Of a stretch of 9,609 nucleotides of DNA, positions 1 to 6,108 are shown piece by piece. The number at the start of each line of letters is the position of its first letter. The first letter of the stretch is position 1. Source of the DNA: an uncultured Clostridia bacterium (GTDB taxonomy: Bacteria; Bacillota; Clostridia; Oscillospirales; Acutalibacteraceae); contig CAMFTS010000039.1 of NCBI GenBank assembly GCA_945988915.1, positions 1 through 9,609 of the forward strand, written 5' to 3'. Position numbers and translations under genes: made by a program. The notes beneath the pieces are model-generated. The model had not been told where the DNA came from, did no database searches, and worked only from the letters and a program-made list of their open reading frames with translations.

Positions 1-1
1 G

Positions 2-30
2 TTGAAAAATAAGCATACTTAGGGTAAAAT
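2..30 (+). promoter_or_regulatory. Probable sigma-A promoter of pgi
   Basis: TTGAAA at 2-7 (5 of 6 matches to the -35 consensus) is followed after exactly 17 bases by TAAAAT at 25-30 (5 of 6 matches to the -10 consensus). Transcription would start near 37-38 and leave a leader of roughly 53 bases before the pgi start codon. The boxes are read directly; their activity is inferred from the consensus and the ideal spacing. The -10 box lies inside an inverted repeat listed separately. Confidence 0.7.
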
Positions 31-37
31 AAGTATG
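14..37. promoter_or_regulatory. Inverted repeat over the pgi -10 box, candidate operator
   Basis: CATACTTA at 14-21 and TAAGTATG at 30-37 are perfect 8-base inverted repeats separated by 8 bases. The repeat covers part of the spacer, the whole -10 box and the predicted transcription start. A DNA-binding dimer there would block RNA polymerase, so an operator is the natural reading. Because most of it lies upstream of the predicted start, it is unlikely to work as an RNA hairpin. The sequence does not match the CcpA cre consensus, and I cannot name the regulator. Confidence 0.45.
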
Positions 38-90
38 TAAAAAATATTACAAAGTGATAAGATGTGTGAAAAAAAGGAGATAACCAATTA

Positions 91-1428
91 ATGGCAGTTA
101 AGCTTAACACAAAATACCTTGAGGGATTTGTTTCCCGGGAGGACTTCAACGGTATTGCGGCAGAGATCAGAGATGCTGATTTAAAGCTCACAAGTAAAAC
201 GGGCGAGGGCAATGACTTTTTAGGTTGGGTTGACCTTCCTGTTAATTATGATAAAGAAGAATTCGCAAGAATTAAAAAAGCGGCTGAAAAGATTCGTTCC
301 GATTCACAGGTACTTATTGTTATAGGTATCGGCGGCAGTTATTTAGGCGCAAGAGCGGCTATTGAATTTTGCAAGTCACAGAACTATAATATTCTTGCAA
401 AAGATGCTCCGCAGATTTTCTTCAGCGGTAACAGTATAAGTTCATCAGCTCTTGCAGAGCTTGTTGCAATCTGCGAAGATAAAGATTTTTCGGTTAATGT
501 TATTTCAAAATCAGGAACAACAACCGAACCTGCTGTTTCTTTCAGAATTTTCAGAGGCCTTCTTGAAAAGAAATACGGTAAAGAAGAAGCGGCAAAAAGA
601 ATTTATGTAACAACAGATAAGGCTAAGGGAACATTAAAAGAGGTTTCTGATAAAGAGGGCTATGAAACATTTGTCGTTCCCGATGATGTCGGCGGCAGAT
701 ATTCTGTCCTTACGGCAGTCGGTCTTCTTCCTATTGCAGCGGCAGGCTGTGATATTGACAAAATGATGAAAGGCGCACAGGACGCAAGAGAAGCATATAC
801 AGACGCAAATCTTGAGAATAATGATTGCTATAAATATGCAGCTGCAAGAAATATCCTTTACAGAAAAGGCAAATCGGTTGAAATGATGGTTGCCTATGAG
901 CCTGACTATACTATGATGAACGAATGGTTCAAGCAGCTTTTCGGCGAATCGGAAGGCAAAGACGGTAAAGGACTTTTCCCGACATCAGCAGTATTCTCAA
1001 CAGATCTTCATTCAATGGGACAGTACATTCAGCAGGGAGAAAGACTTTTATTTGAAACTGCTGTTGTATTCAATAAACCAAAGTATGCTATGGAAATTGA
1101 GAAAGACGACGCTAATGCAGACGGTCTTAATTTCCTTGCGGGAAAAACAATGGATTTCGTAAACAGAAAGGCATTTGAAGGTACAGTCCTCGCTCACTAT
1201 GACGGAGGTGTTCCGAACATCATTCTTGAAATCCCTGAGATGAACGAATATGAATTCGGATATCTCGTTTACTTCCTTGAAAAAGCTTGTGCTGTTTCAG
1301 GCTATACACTCGGTGTTAATCCGTTTAATCAGCCGGGTGTTGAAAGCTATAAGAAGAATATGTTTGCTTTACTCGGCAAGCCGGGATATGAAGCACAAAA
1401 GGAAGAACTTGAAAAGAGACTTTCATAA
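91..1428 (+). CDS. pgi: Glucose-6-phosphate isomerase
   Basis: This cytoplasmic enzyme interconverts glucose-6-phosphate and fructose-6-phosphate in glycolysis and gluconeogenesis. The 445-residue length matches the short Firmicutes form (about 450 residues). Sugar-isomerase (SIS) fold motifs appear in order: GIGGSYLGA at 79-87, the phosphate-binding SKSGTTTEP at 139-147, the family signature GGRYSVLTAVGL at 201-212, GESEGKDGKG at 285-294 with the likely catalytic glutamate, the catalytic histidine H307 in DLHSMGQ, and the C-terminal signature FNQPGVESYKK at 412-422 with the catalytic lysine. The signature has Asn where many proteobacterial enzymes have Asp, as is common in Gram-positive bacteria. 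The ATG at 91 is preceded by AAGGAG at 74-79, a slightly long 11-base spacing, and no better start exists. It is first in a two-gene unit with its own promoter and palindrome. It shows no truncation or missing residue. Confidence 0.97.
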   Translation: MAVKLNTKYLEGFVSREDFNGIAAEIRDADLKLTSKTGEGNDFLGWVDLPVNYDKEEFARIKKAAEKIRSDSQVLIVIGIGGSYLGARAAIEFCKSQNYNILAKDAPQIFFSGNSISSSALAELVAICEDKDFSVNVISKSGTTTEPAVSFRIFRGLLEKKYGKEEAAKRIYVTTDKAKGTLKEVSDKEGYETFVVPDDVGGRYSVLTAVGLLPIAAAGCDIDKMMKGAQDAREAYTDANLENNDCYKYAAARNILYRKGKSVEMMVAYEPDYTMMNEWFKQLFGESEGKDGKGLFPTSAVFSTDLHSMGQYIQQGERLLFETAVVFNKPKYAMEIEKDDANADGLNFLAGKTMDFVNRKAFEGTVLAHYDGGVPNIILEIPEMNEYEFGYLVYFLEKACAVSGYTLGVNPFNQPGVESYKKNMFALLGKPGYEAQKEELEKRLS

Positions 1429-1440
1429 TTAAGGTCAATT

Positions 1441-1455
1441 ACCGCAAGGGGCGGT
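1441..1455 (+). other. Small GC-rich intergenic hairpin
   Basis: ACCGC at 1441-1445 and GCGGT at 1451-1455 can form a 5-base-pair stem with a 5-base loop between pgi and the next ribosome binding site. No T-run follows, so it is not an intrinsic terminator. It could protect the end of the upstream message or affect access to the AGGAGGAG site at 1468-1475, but both roles are inference from position only. Confidence 0.3.
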
Positions 1456-1480
1456 TAAATAATATACAGGAGGAGATAAT

Positions 1481-1900
1481 ATGGTATCTCTTATAATCGG
1501 CCATAAAGGCTCAGGAAAAACAAAAATTTTGGTTGACAACGTAAATACTGCTGTTGCTGAATCAAGCGGCAATGTAATTTGCGTCGAAAAGGAAACGAAA
1601 CTTACATATGATGTAAATTATCGTGCAAGACTTGTTTCAACTGATAACTTCTCAGTTGAAGGCTACGATGCATTTTACGGCTTCTTATGCGGTATTTGTG
1701 CAGGCGACCACGATATTACAGATATTTTCGTTGACGCTACTTTCAGAATCTGCGGCAGAGATTATGAGGCACTTGCTGACTTTATGCAGAAGGTTGAAGG
1801 ACTTTCAAAGCTTTCTAATATCAAGTTCACATTCACGCTTTCAACCGATATGGAAAATCTTCCTGAAAGAATCTTTGATTTTTGCAAAAAAATTAACTGA
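1481..1900 (+). CDS. Small P-loop nucleotide-binding protein of unknown function
   Basis: I cannot assign this 139-residue protein to a characterised family. Its N-terminus is a textbook beta strand plus Walker A loop, GHKGSGKT at 7-14. A second short strand follows (NVICVEK, 31-37), then a Walker B-like strand IFVDA at 82-86, and a further hydrophobic strand KFTFTLSTD at 115-123. The order resembles a minimal P-loop NTPase core. The residue after the Walker B Asp is Ala (A86), where hydrolysing enzymes often have Glu, so catalysis is uncertain. There is no signal peptide, membrane segment or extra domain. The start ATG has a very strong AGGAGGAG site (1468-1475) at good spacing. It lies 52 bases after pgi with no promoter I can see and is closed by a strong terminator, so it is probably co-transcribed with pgi. 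A distant thymidine kinase-like or RecA-like fold is possible; I would not annotate an activity. Confidence 0.85.
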   Translation: MVSLIIGHKGSGKTKILVDNVNTAVAESSGNVICVEKETKLTYDVNYRARLVSTDNFSVEGYDAFYGFLCGICAGDHDITDIFVDATFRICGRDYEALADFMQKVEGLSKLSNIKFTFTLSTDMENLPERIFDFCKKIN

Positions 1901-1910
1901 TTATTATTTA

Positions 1911-1939
1911 CTGCCGCTTTCATAAAAGCGGCAGTTTTT
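1911..1939 (+). terminator. Strong intrinsic terminator after the pgi unit
   Basis: CTGCCGCTTT at 1911-1920 pairs perfectly with AAAGCGGCAG at 1925-1934 around a CATA loop, giving a 10-base-pair stem followed by five T residues at 1935-1939. It begins 10 bases after the stop codon of the small P-loop gene and ends the first transcription unit. Confidence 0.95.
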
Positions 1940-1983
1940 CTTGAAATTATTTGATTTATTTAGTATAAATTCAAAAATTTCAG

Positions 1984-2012
1984 TTGACAAAACGCGATAT
2001 TATGTATATAAT
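1984..2012 (+). promoter_or_regulatory. Consensus sigma-A promoter of the DUF177-rpmF unit
   Basis: A perfect TTGACA at 1984-1989 and a perfect TATAAT at 2007-2012 are separated by exactly 17 bases. Transcription should start near 2019-2020, leaving a leader of only about 24 bases before the ATG at 2043. It lies just downstream of the preceding terminator. A full-consensus promoter fits the high demand for ribosomal protein bL32 made from this unit. Confidence 0.92.
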
Positions 2013-2042
2013 ACTTTTTGCGTTAGTTTGACGAGGTATATT

Positions 2043-2516
2043 ATGTTTATTGAACTTGAACCGATTTTTAATAATGAAGGCTCAGTAAAAGAATTTGATT
2101 ACGGGTTTTCTCCTGATGACTGCGATGAGATTTCAACCGCAAGGGTAAGGGGATTAGTTAAAAATCAAACAGGAATAGTTTCATTAACAGCTTCTGTTCA
2201 GTTTGTCATTGACACAAACTGTGACCGTTGTGCTACTCCAGTGAAACAAGATAATACGCTTGAAATTGCGCATCTTTTGGTTTCTGAATTGAATGATGAA
2301 GATAATGACGAGTTCTATCTTGTTGAGGATTTGCATTTCAATCTTGACGAATTGATCAGAGAGGATATACTTTTATCGTTACCGACTAAAATTCTGTGCC
2401 GTGATGATTGTAAGGGCCTGTGTCCTTACTGTGGTACAAATCTGAATGAGAAACAGTGTGACTGCAAAAAGCCGATTGACCCAAGGCTTGAAGCACTTAA
2501 ACAGTTTCTCGAGTAA
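2043..2516 (+). CDS. yceD: DUF177 / YceD family protein, 23S rRNA accumulation factor family
   Basis: YceD-family proteins (YlbN in Bacillus) are small cytoplasmic proteins, almost always encoded just before rpmF and linked to 23S rRNA accumulation or large-subunit assembly. This one has 157 residues. It shows the family's CDRC pair at 60-63 and the diagnostic C-terminus: C119, C123, the CPYCGTNLN stretch at 127-135, C139 and C141, then PIDPRLEALKQFL at 144-156. The cysteines suggest a bound zinc ion, which is inference. I chose the ATG at 2043 (GAGG at 2033-2036, 6-base spacing). The frame is open back to a TTG at 1941, but that codon touches the preceding terminator and the extension would include the promoter, upstream of the predicted transcript start. 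The gene is first in its unit; rpmF follows after 39 bases. Confidence 0.9.
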   Translation: MFIELEPIFNNEGSVKEFDYGFSPDDCDEISTARVRGLVKNQTGIVSLTASVQFVIDTNCDRCATPVKQDNTLEIAHLLVSELNDEDNDEFYLVEDLHFNLDELIREDILLSLPTKILCRDDCKGLCPYCGTNLNEKQCDCKKPIDPRLEALKQFLE

Positions 2517-2555
2517 TTATGTATTTAATTTCGTGTTATAAAGGAGATCTTAAAA

Positions 2556-2741
2556 ATGGCAGTACCGAAAAGAAGAGTTTCAAAAGCAAGAAGAGATAAG
2601 AGACGCTCAAATGTTTGGAGAATGAACGCACCTGAACTCCAGAAGTGCCCTAACTGCGGCGAATACAAGAGAACACACAGAGTATGTGCTGTTTGTGGTT
2701 ACTACAACGGCAGACAGGTAGTAGCTAAAGAAGAAGCATAA
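2556..2741 (+). CDS. rpmF: 50S ribosomal protein bL32
   Basis: This is the small basic bL32 protein of the large ribosomal subunit. The 61-residue length is typical. The N-terminus MAVPKRRVSKARRDKRR is the family hallmark. Two Cys-x2-Cys knuckles, C31/C34 and C44/C47, make this the zinc-binding form rather than the cysteine-free paralogue that some Firmicutes express when zinc is scarce. The ATG has an AAGGAG site at 2541-2546. It follows the DUF177 gene as in most bacteria and should be transcribed from the consensus promoter at 1984-2012. A hairpin with a T-run lies 29 bases downstream. In Bacillus and many other bacteria rpmF is often near fatty-acid or phospholipid genes such as plsX; here DUF512 and der follow instead. 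Confidence 0.98.
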   Translation: MAVPKRRVSKARRDKRRSNVWRMNAPELQKCPNCGEYKRTHRVCAVCGYYNGRQVVAKEEA

Positions 2742-2770
2742 TTGCATCTTTGATTAACATTGTCAGTCAG

Positions 2771-2803
2771 AAGGTGGAGAAGGTGTATCTTCCCCGCCTT
2801 TTT
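2771..2803 (+). terminator. Imperfect terminator or attenuator after rpmF
   Basis: AAGGTGGAGAAG at 2771-2782 faces CTTCCCCGCCTT at 2789-2800 across a 6-base loop (GTGTAT). The 12-position stem has one G-T wobble and one A-C mismatch, and the T-run spans 2799-2803. The shape is that of an intrinsic terminator, but the flaws suggest partial read-through. I see no convincing promoter between it and the DUF512 gene, so read-through is probably needed to express DUF512 and der. Confidence 0.75.
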
Positions 2804-2817
2804 ATCGTGTTTGAAAT

Positions 2818-2824
2818 GAGGTGA
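2818..2824 (+). promoter_or_regulatory. Ribosome binding site supporting the TTG start of the DUF512 gene
   Basis: GAGGTGA at 2818-2824 lies 4 bases before the TTG at 2829. No ATG or GTG occurs in frame between this site and the conserved N-terminal coding sequence, so this site decides the unusual start codon. Confidence 0.65.
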
Positions 2825-2828
2825 GTTC

Positions 2829-4142
2829 TTGTCTGTAAAAATAAGTGATGTTAAAGCGTTTTCAAAATGTTGGTTTCACGGAATAAGAGCAGGCGATTTA
2901 TTGCTTACTGTTAACGGAAAAGACATTGAGGACATACTTGACTATGACTTTTATATGAGCTTTTTACCCGTTGAAATGGAATTTAAGCTTAAGAACGGAA
3001 AAATTGTTTCATTTACCGTGAACAGTGAAAATACAGGACTTGTTTTTAATACGTATCTTATGGACACACAGCGTCATTGCAAAAACAAATGTGTTTTTTG
3101 CTTTATTGACCAGTTGCCGAAAGGTATGCGAGAAAGCCTTTACTTTAAAGACGATGACTCACGACTTTCATTTTTGTTCGGAAATTATATAACTCTTACA
3201 AATATAACAGAGCATGAAATTGACAGAATTATTTCAATGCATATCAGCCCTATAAATATTTCGGTTCATACAATGAATCCGGAATTGCGGGTCAAAATGA
3301 TGAATAACCGATTTGCAGGTGAAAAACTGTCAATAATAAAAAGACTTGCCGATGCAGGTATAAAAATAAACACTCAGCTGGTTCTTTGCCCCGGAATAAA
3401 CGACGGAGAAGAATTGAAATACAGTATTGAAGAGCTTGCAAAACTTTATCCGTCGGTACAAAGTATAGCCTGTGTTCCCGTAGGATTGACCAAGTTCCGC
3501 GAGGGCTTGTTTGAATTAAAACCTTATACGAAAGAAACAGCAGGACAAACTATTGACATAATTGAAAGCTTTACAAATGATTTCAATAAGAAGCACGGAA
3601 TAAGACTTTGTTATCCGTCTGATGAGTTTTTTCTCTTGGCGGAAAGACCGTTGCCTGATGAGGATTATTATGACGATTATCCCCAAATCGATAACGGAGT
3701 TGGATTGTGGACATCGTTAAGAGATGAATTTATATCTGCGGTTGAAAACACAAATGTTGAAGCGGTAAACAAAAAAATTTCGATTGCAACCGGTGTTGCG
3801 GCATATCCGTTGATAAAAGAATTGAGTGATATGGCTTCCGAAAAATTCGGAACAGAAATATCTGTTTATAAAATAATCAATAATTTCTTCGGAGAGAGTA
3901 TTACCGTAGCTGGACTGCTGACAGGACAAGACCTGTTAGAACAGCTTAAAGATAAGGAATTAGGCGAAAAATTGCTTATCCCTTTGGTTATGACGATAGA
4001 TTATACTTCTCATTCAACCGATAAAAACAAATTCCTTGATGATATTACTCTTAAGGAAGCCGAAAAATATCTGAATGTACCTGTAATTCCTACGGCAAAC
4101 AACGGCGAGGAATTGCTTAAAAATATGCTGGGGGTGGAATAA
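2829..4142 (+). CDS. DUF512 family protein with PDZ-like N-terminus and radical-SAM-type cysteine motif
   Basis: This 437-residue protein matches the clostridial DUF512 family, whose biochemical role is not established. An N-terminal PDZ-like segment includes HGIRAGDLLLTVNGKDI at 17-33. A CKNKCVFC motif follows, placing C84, C88 and C91 in the Cys-x3-Cys-x2-Cys pattern of radical SAM 4Fe-4S enzymes. The conserved DQLPKGMRESLYFKDDDSRL segment is at 94-113. The C-terminal DUF512 region has NNFFGESITVAGLLTG at 351-366 and FLDDIT at 402-407. No signal peptide is seen; the N-terminus begins directly with the PDZ-like region. The start is a TTG with GAGGTGA upstream. Its stop codon overlaps the der start by one base (TAATG), implying translational coupling and perhaps a shared role in ribosome or envelope biology, which is inference. 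It follows an attenuator-like hairpin after rpmF. Confidence 0.9.
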   Translation: MSVKISDVKAFSKCWFHGIRAGDLLLTVNGKDIEDILDYDFYMSFLPVEMEFKLKNGKIVSFTVNSENTGLVFNTYLMDTQRHCKNKCVFCFIDQLPKGMRESLYFKDDDSRLSFLFGNYITLTNITEHEIDRIISMHISPINISVHTMNPELRVKMMNNRFAGEKLSIIKRLADAGIKINTQLVLCPGINDGEELKYSIEELAKLYPSVQSIACVPVGLTKFREGLFELKPYTKETAGQTIDIIESFTNDFNKKHGIRLCYPSDEFFLLAERPLPDEDYYDDYPQIDNGVGLWTSLRDEFISAVENTNVEAVNKKISIATGVAAYPLIKELSDMASEKFGTEISVYKIINNFFGESITVAGLLTGQDLLEQLKDKELGEKLLIPLVMTIDYTSHSTDKNKFLDDITLKEAEKYLNVPVIPTANNGEELLKNMLGVE

Positions 4143-5482
4143 TGTCAAGACCTGTAATTGCTGTTGTCGGCAGACCGAATGTCGGAAAAAGTACGCTTTT
4201 CAATAAACTCATAGGTCAGCGCCTTTCAATAGTAGATGATACTCCGGGCGTCACAAGAGACCGTATTTACGGTGACTGTGAATGGCTCGGTCATAATATG
4301 CTGCTTGTTGATACAGGCGGTATTGAACCATATTCTGATGATATAATCCTTTCTCAAATGCGCCGTCAGGCACAGCTCGCTATTGACAGTGCAGATGTTA
4401 TTATACTTGTTACCGATGTTCGCTCAGGAGTTGTTGCAACCGATATGGAGGTTGCGGCTATGCTTCAGAAGAGCGGCAAACCCATTGTGCTTTGCGTAAA
4501 TAAATGTGATACTGTCGGTGAAGTCCCGCCCGATTTTTATGAATTCTATAATTTAGGCTTGGGCGATCCCGTTGCCGTTTCATCGGTTCACGGTCACGGA
4601 ACAGGCGATTTGCTTGACGAAGTTCTTAAATACCTTCCCGAGGATATTGATGAAAGTGACGATGAAGATACTATAAAGGTTGCCGTAATCGGTAAACCGA
4701 ATGTCGGCAAATCATCACTTATCAACGCTATTTCGGGTGAAGAAAGAGCTATTGTTTCAAATATTGCCGGCACAACGAGAGATACAACAGATACGGTAAT
4801 TGAAAACAAGACAGGAAAGTTTCTGTTTATTGATACGGCCGGTCTTCGCAGAAAAAGCAAGGTCGAAGATCAGATTGAAAAATATTCGGTAATTCGTGCA
4901 AGAATGGCAGTTGAGCGTGCAGATGTTTGTGTCATTATGATTGATGCAACGGAAGGCTTTACAGAACAGGACTCAAAGGTTGCGGGAATTGCTCACGATT
5001 TGGGAAAAGCATGTATTATTGCCGTAAATAAATGGGATGCAGTTGAAAAAGACGGCCACACTATGGATGCTGAGCGTAAAAAGCTTATGAATGATTTCTC
5101 ATTTATGAGCTACGCACCGATTATTTTTATCTCTGCAAAAACAGGGCAGAGATTGGACAGGCTTTATGAGCTTATTAAATTTGTTGATGAACAGAATGCT
5201 ATGAGAATTTCAACAGGTAAGCTGAATGATGTTCTTGCAGCAGCAACGGCACGAGTTCAGCCACCGTCAGATAAAGGTAAGCGACTTAAGATTTATTATA
5301 TGACTCAGGCATCTACAAGACCTCCTACATTCGTTTGCTTTGTTAACAATAAAGACCTGTTCCATTACAGCTATCAGCGATATATTGACAATCAAATCAG
5401 AGAGGTATTCGGGCTTGAGGGAACGCCCACAAGATTTGTAATTCGCGAGAGAGAAAAGAACGGTAAAAAAGACTATAAATAA
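4142..5482 (+). CDS. der: Ribosome biogenesis GTPase Der (EngA)
   Basis: Der is an essential GTPase that binds the 50S subunit during late assembly and is unique in having two tandem GTPase domains. Both are intact in this 446-residue protein. Domain 1 has G1 GRPNVGKS at 10-17, DTPGVTRD at 33-40 as the switch I region, G3 DTGG at 57-60 and G4 NKCD at 120-123. Domain 2 has G1 GKPNVGKS at 184-191, the switch I-like AGTTRDTTD at 209-217, G3 DTAG at 231-234 and G4 NKWD at 296-299. An acidic linker lies at about 168-176. The C-terminal KH-like RNA-binding domain covers about 355-438, ending in GTPTRFVIRERE. The ATG overlaps the DUF512 stop codon by one base, with GGGGGTGG at 4130-4137 as its binding site. 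A terminator follows, so the plsY or gpsA genes often found after der elsewhere are absent. Confidence 0.98.
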   Translation: MSRPVIAVVGRPNVGKSTLFNKLIGQRLSIVDDTPGVTRDRIYGDCEWLGHNMLLVDTGGIEPYSDDIILSQMRRQAQLAIDSADVIILVTDVRSGVVATDMEVAAMLQKSGKPIVLCVNKCDTVGEVPPDFYEFYNLGLGDPVAVSSVHGHGTGDLLDEVLKYLPEDIDESDDEDTIKVAVIGKPNVGKSSLINAISGEERAIVSNIAGTTRDTTDTVIENKTGKFLFIDTAGLRRKSKVEDQIEKYSVIRARMAVERADVCVIMIDATEGFTEQDSKVAGIAHDLGKACIIAVNKWDAVEKDGHTMDAERKKLMNDFSFMSYAPIIFISAKTGQRLDRLYELIKFVDEQNAMRISTGKLNDVLAAATARVQPPSDKGKRLKIYYMTQASTRPPTFVCFVNNKDLFHYSYQRYIDNQIREVFGLEGTPTRFVIREREKNGKKDYK

Positions 5483-5502
5483 TAGCCAAAAAATTATTAC
5501 TG

Positions 5503-5529
5503 AAGGAGCAATTTATTTGCTCCTTTTTT
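5503..5529 (+). terminator. Intrinsic terminator after der
   Basis: AAGGAGCAA at 5503-5511 pairs with TTGCTCCTT at 5517-5525 across a 5-base loop, and the T-run continues to 5529. The 9-base-pair stem plus six consecutive T residues (5524-5529) is a clear terminator, 20 bases past the der stop codon. It separates the ribosome-assembly block from the ruv block. Confidence 0.93.
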
Positions 5530-5530
5530 C

Positions 5531-5559
5531 TTGCTTATTATAATGTTTTGTAGTATAAT
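5531..5559 (+). promoter_or_regulatory. Probable promoter of the ruvCAB-glmM unit
   Basis: A perfect TATAAT at 5554-5559 lies 17 bases after TTGCTT at 5531-5536, which matches only three of six -35 positions. It sits directly after the der terminator and upstream of ruvC, where a promoter is needed. Transcription would start near 5566. I see no clear LexA-type operator around it, so SOS control is not suggested by the sequence. Confidence 0.6.
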
Positions 5560-5597
5560 TTTCTAAATGTATTGTTAAATTGGAGCATTGTGTAAAA

Positions 5598-6098
5598 ATG
5601 ATAATTTTAGGTATTGACCCCGGCTATGCCATCGTTGGTTACGGAGTAATAAAATATGAGGCAAATCGCTTTACCGTACTTGATTACGGTGCAATAACAA
5701 CACCTGCCGGTATGTCCTTTGTTGACAGACTTGAAATTATTTACAATGACCTCAATATGATATTTCAAAAGTATAAACCTGAGGCTATGGCAATCGAAAA
5801 GCTTTTCTATAATACAAATGCAAAAACCGTAATTGATGTTGCACAGGCAAGGGGTGTAACGGTACTTGCCGCTCATCAGAACAATGCAGAGGTTTTTGAA
5901 TATACGCCTCTTCAGGTTAAACAGAGTGTTGTCGGCTACGGCAGAGCCGAAAAGAAACAGGTACAGGAAATGACAAGAGTTATTCTGAATCTTGAAAAGG
6001 TTCCGAAGCCTGACGATACAGCCGATGCGCTTGCCATGGCTATTTGCCATGCACATTCAAGCGGCTCATTGATGGGAAAACTTAAAAATCTAAAATGA
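5598..6098 (+). CDS. ruvC: Crossover junction endodeoxyribonuclease RuvC
   Basis: RuvC cuts Holliday junctions symmetrically after RuvAB branch migration in homologous recombination and repair. Numbering from this ATG, the protein has 166 residues, near the family norm. The four acidic metal ligands are present: D7 in GIDPG, E67 in AIEKLF, and D140 and D143 in KPDDTADALAMA. The motif AQARGV at 83-88 is also typical. I prefer the ATG at 5598 because family members begin directly with the first beta strand. The in-frame ATG at 5580 would add six residues, and I see no binding site before it, whereas GGAG at 5582-5585 precedes 5598 at a rather long 12 bases. The gene is first in an operon with ruvA, which follows after 10 bases. 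Confidence 0.95.
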   Translation: MIILGIDPGYAIVGYGVIKYEANRFTVLDYGAITTPAGMSFVDRLEIIYNDLNMIFQKYKPEAMAIEKLFYNTNAKTVIDVAQARGVTVLAAHQNNAEVFEYTPLQVKQSVVGYGRAEKKQVQEMTRVILNLEKVPKPDDTADALAMAICHAHSSGSLMGKLKNLK

Positions 6099-6108
6099 GG
6101 AAATACTT

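Noticed and set aside
1..60. CcpA (cre) site at the pgi promoter
   Set aside because: The palindrome has TA-rich arms and an 8-base spacer and lacks the cre core, so there is no basis to name CcpA.
1441..1455. Terminator between pgi and the P-loop gene
   Set aside because: The stem is only 5 base pairs and is not followed by a T-run, so I kept it only as a weak hairpin.
1623..1925. 100-codon + strand frame overlapping the P-loop gene
   Set aside because: It lies inside the P-loop gene in another frame, runs into the terminator stem and has no credible start signal.
1941..2042. N-terminal extension of the DUF177 protein from a TTG
   Set aside because: It would start at the edge of a terminator T-run and contains a full-consensus promoter, so the codons would lie upstream of the message.
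5607..6056. 149-codon open frame on the - strand opposite ruvC
   Set aside because: It lies wholly opposite an intact, motif-complete ruvC. Its predicted protein is Cys- and Ile-rich with no recognisable domain, and I see no ribosome binding site to support it.
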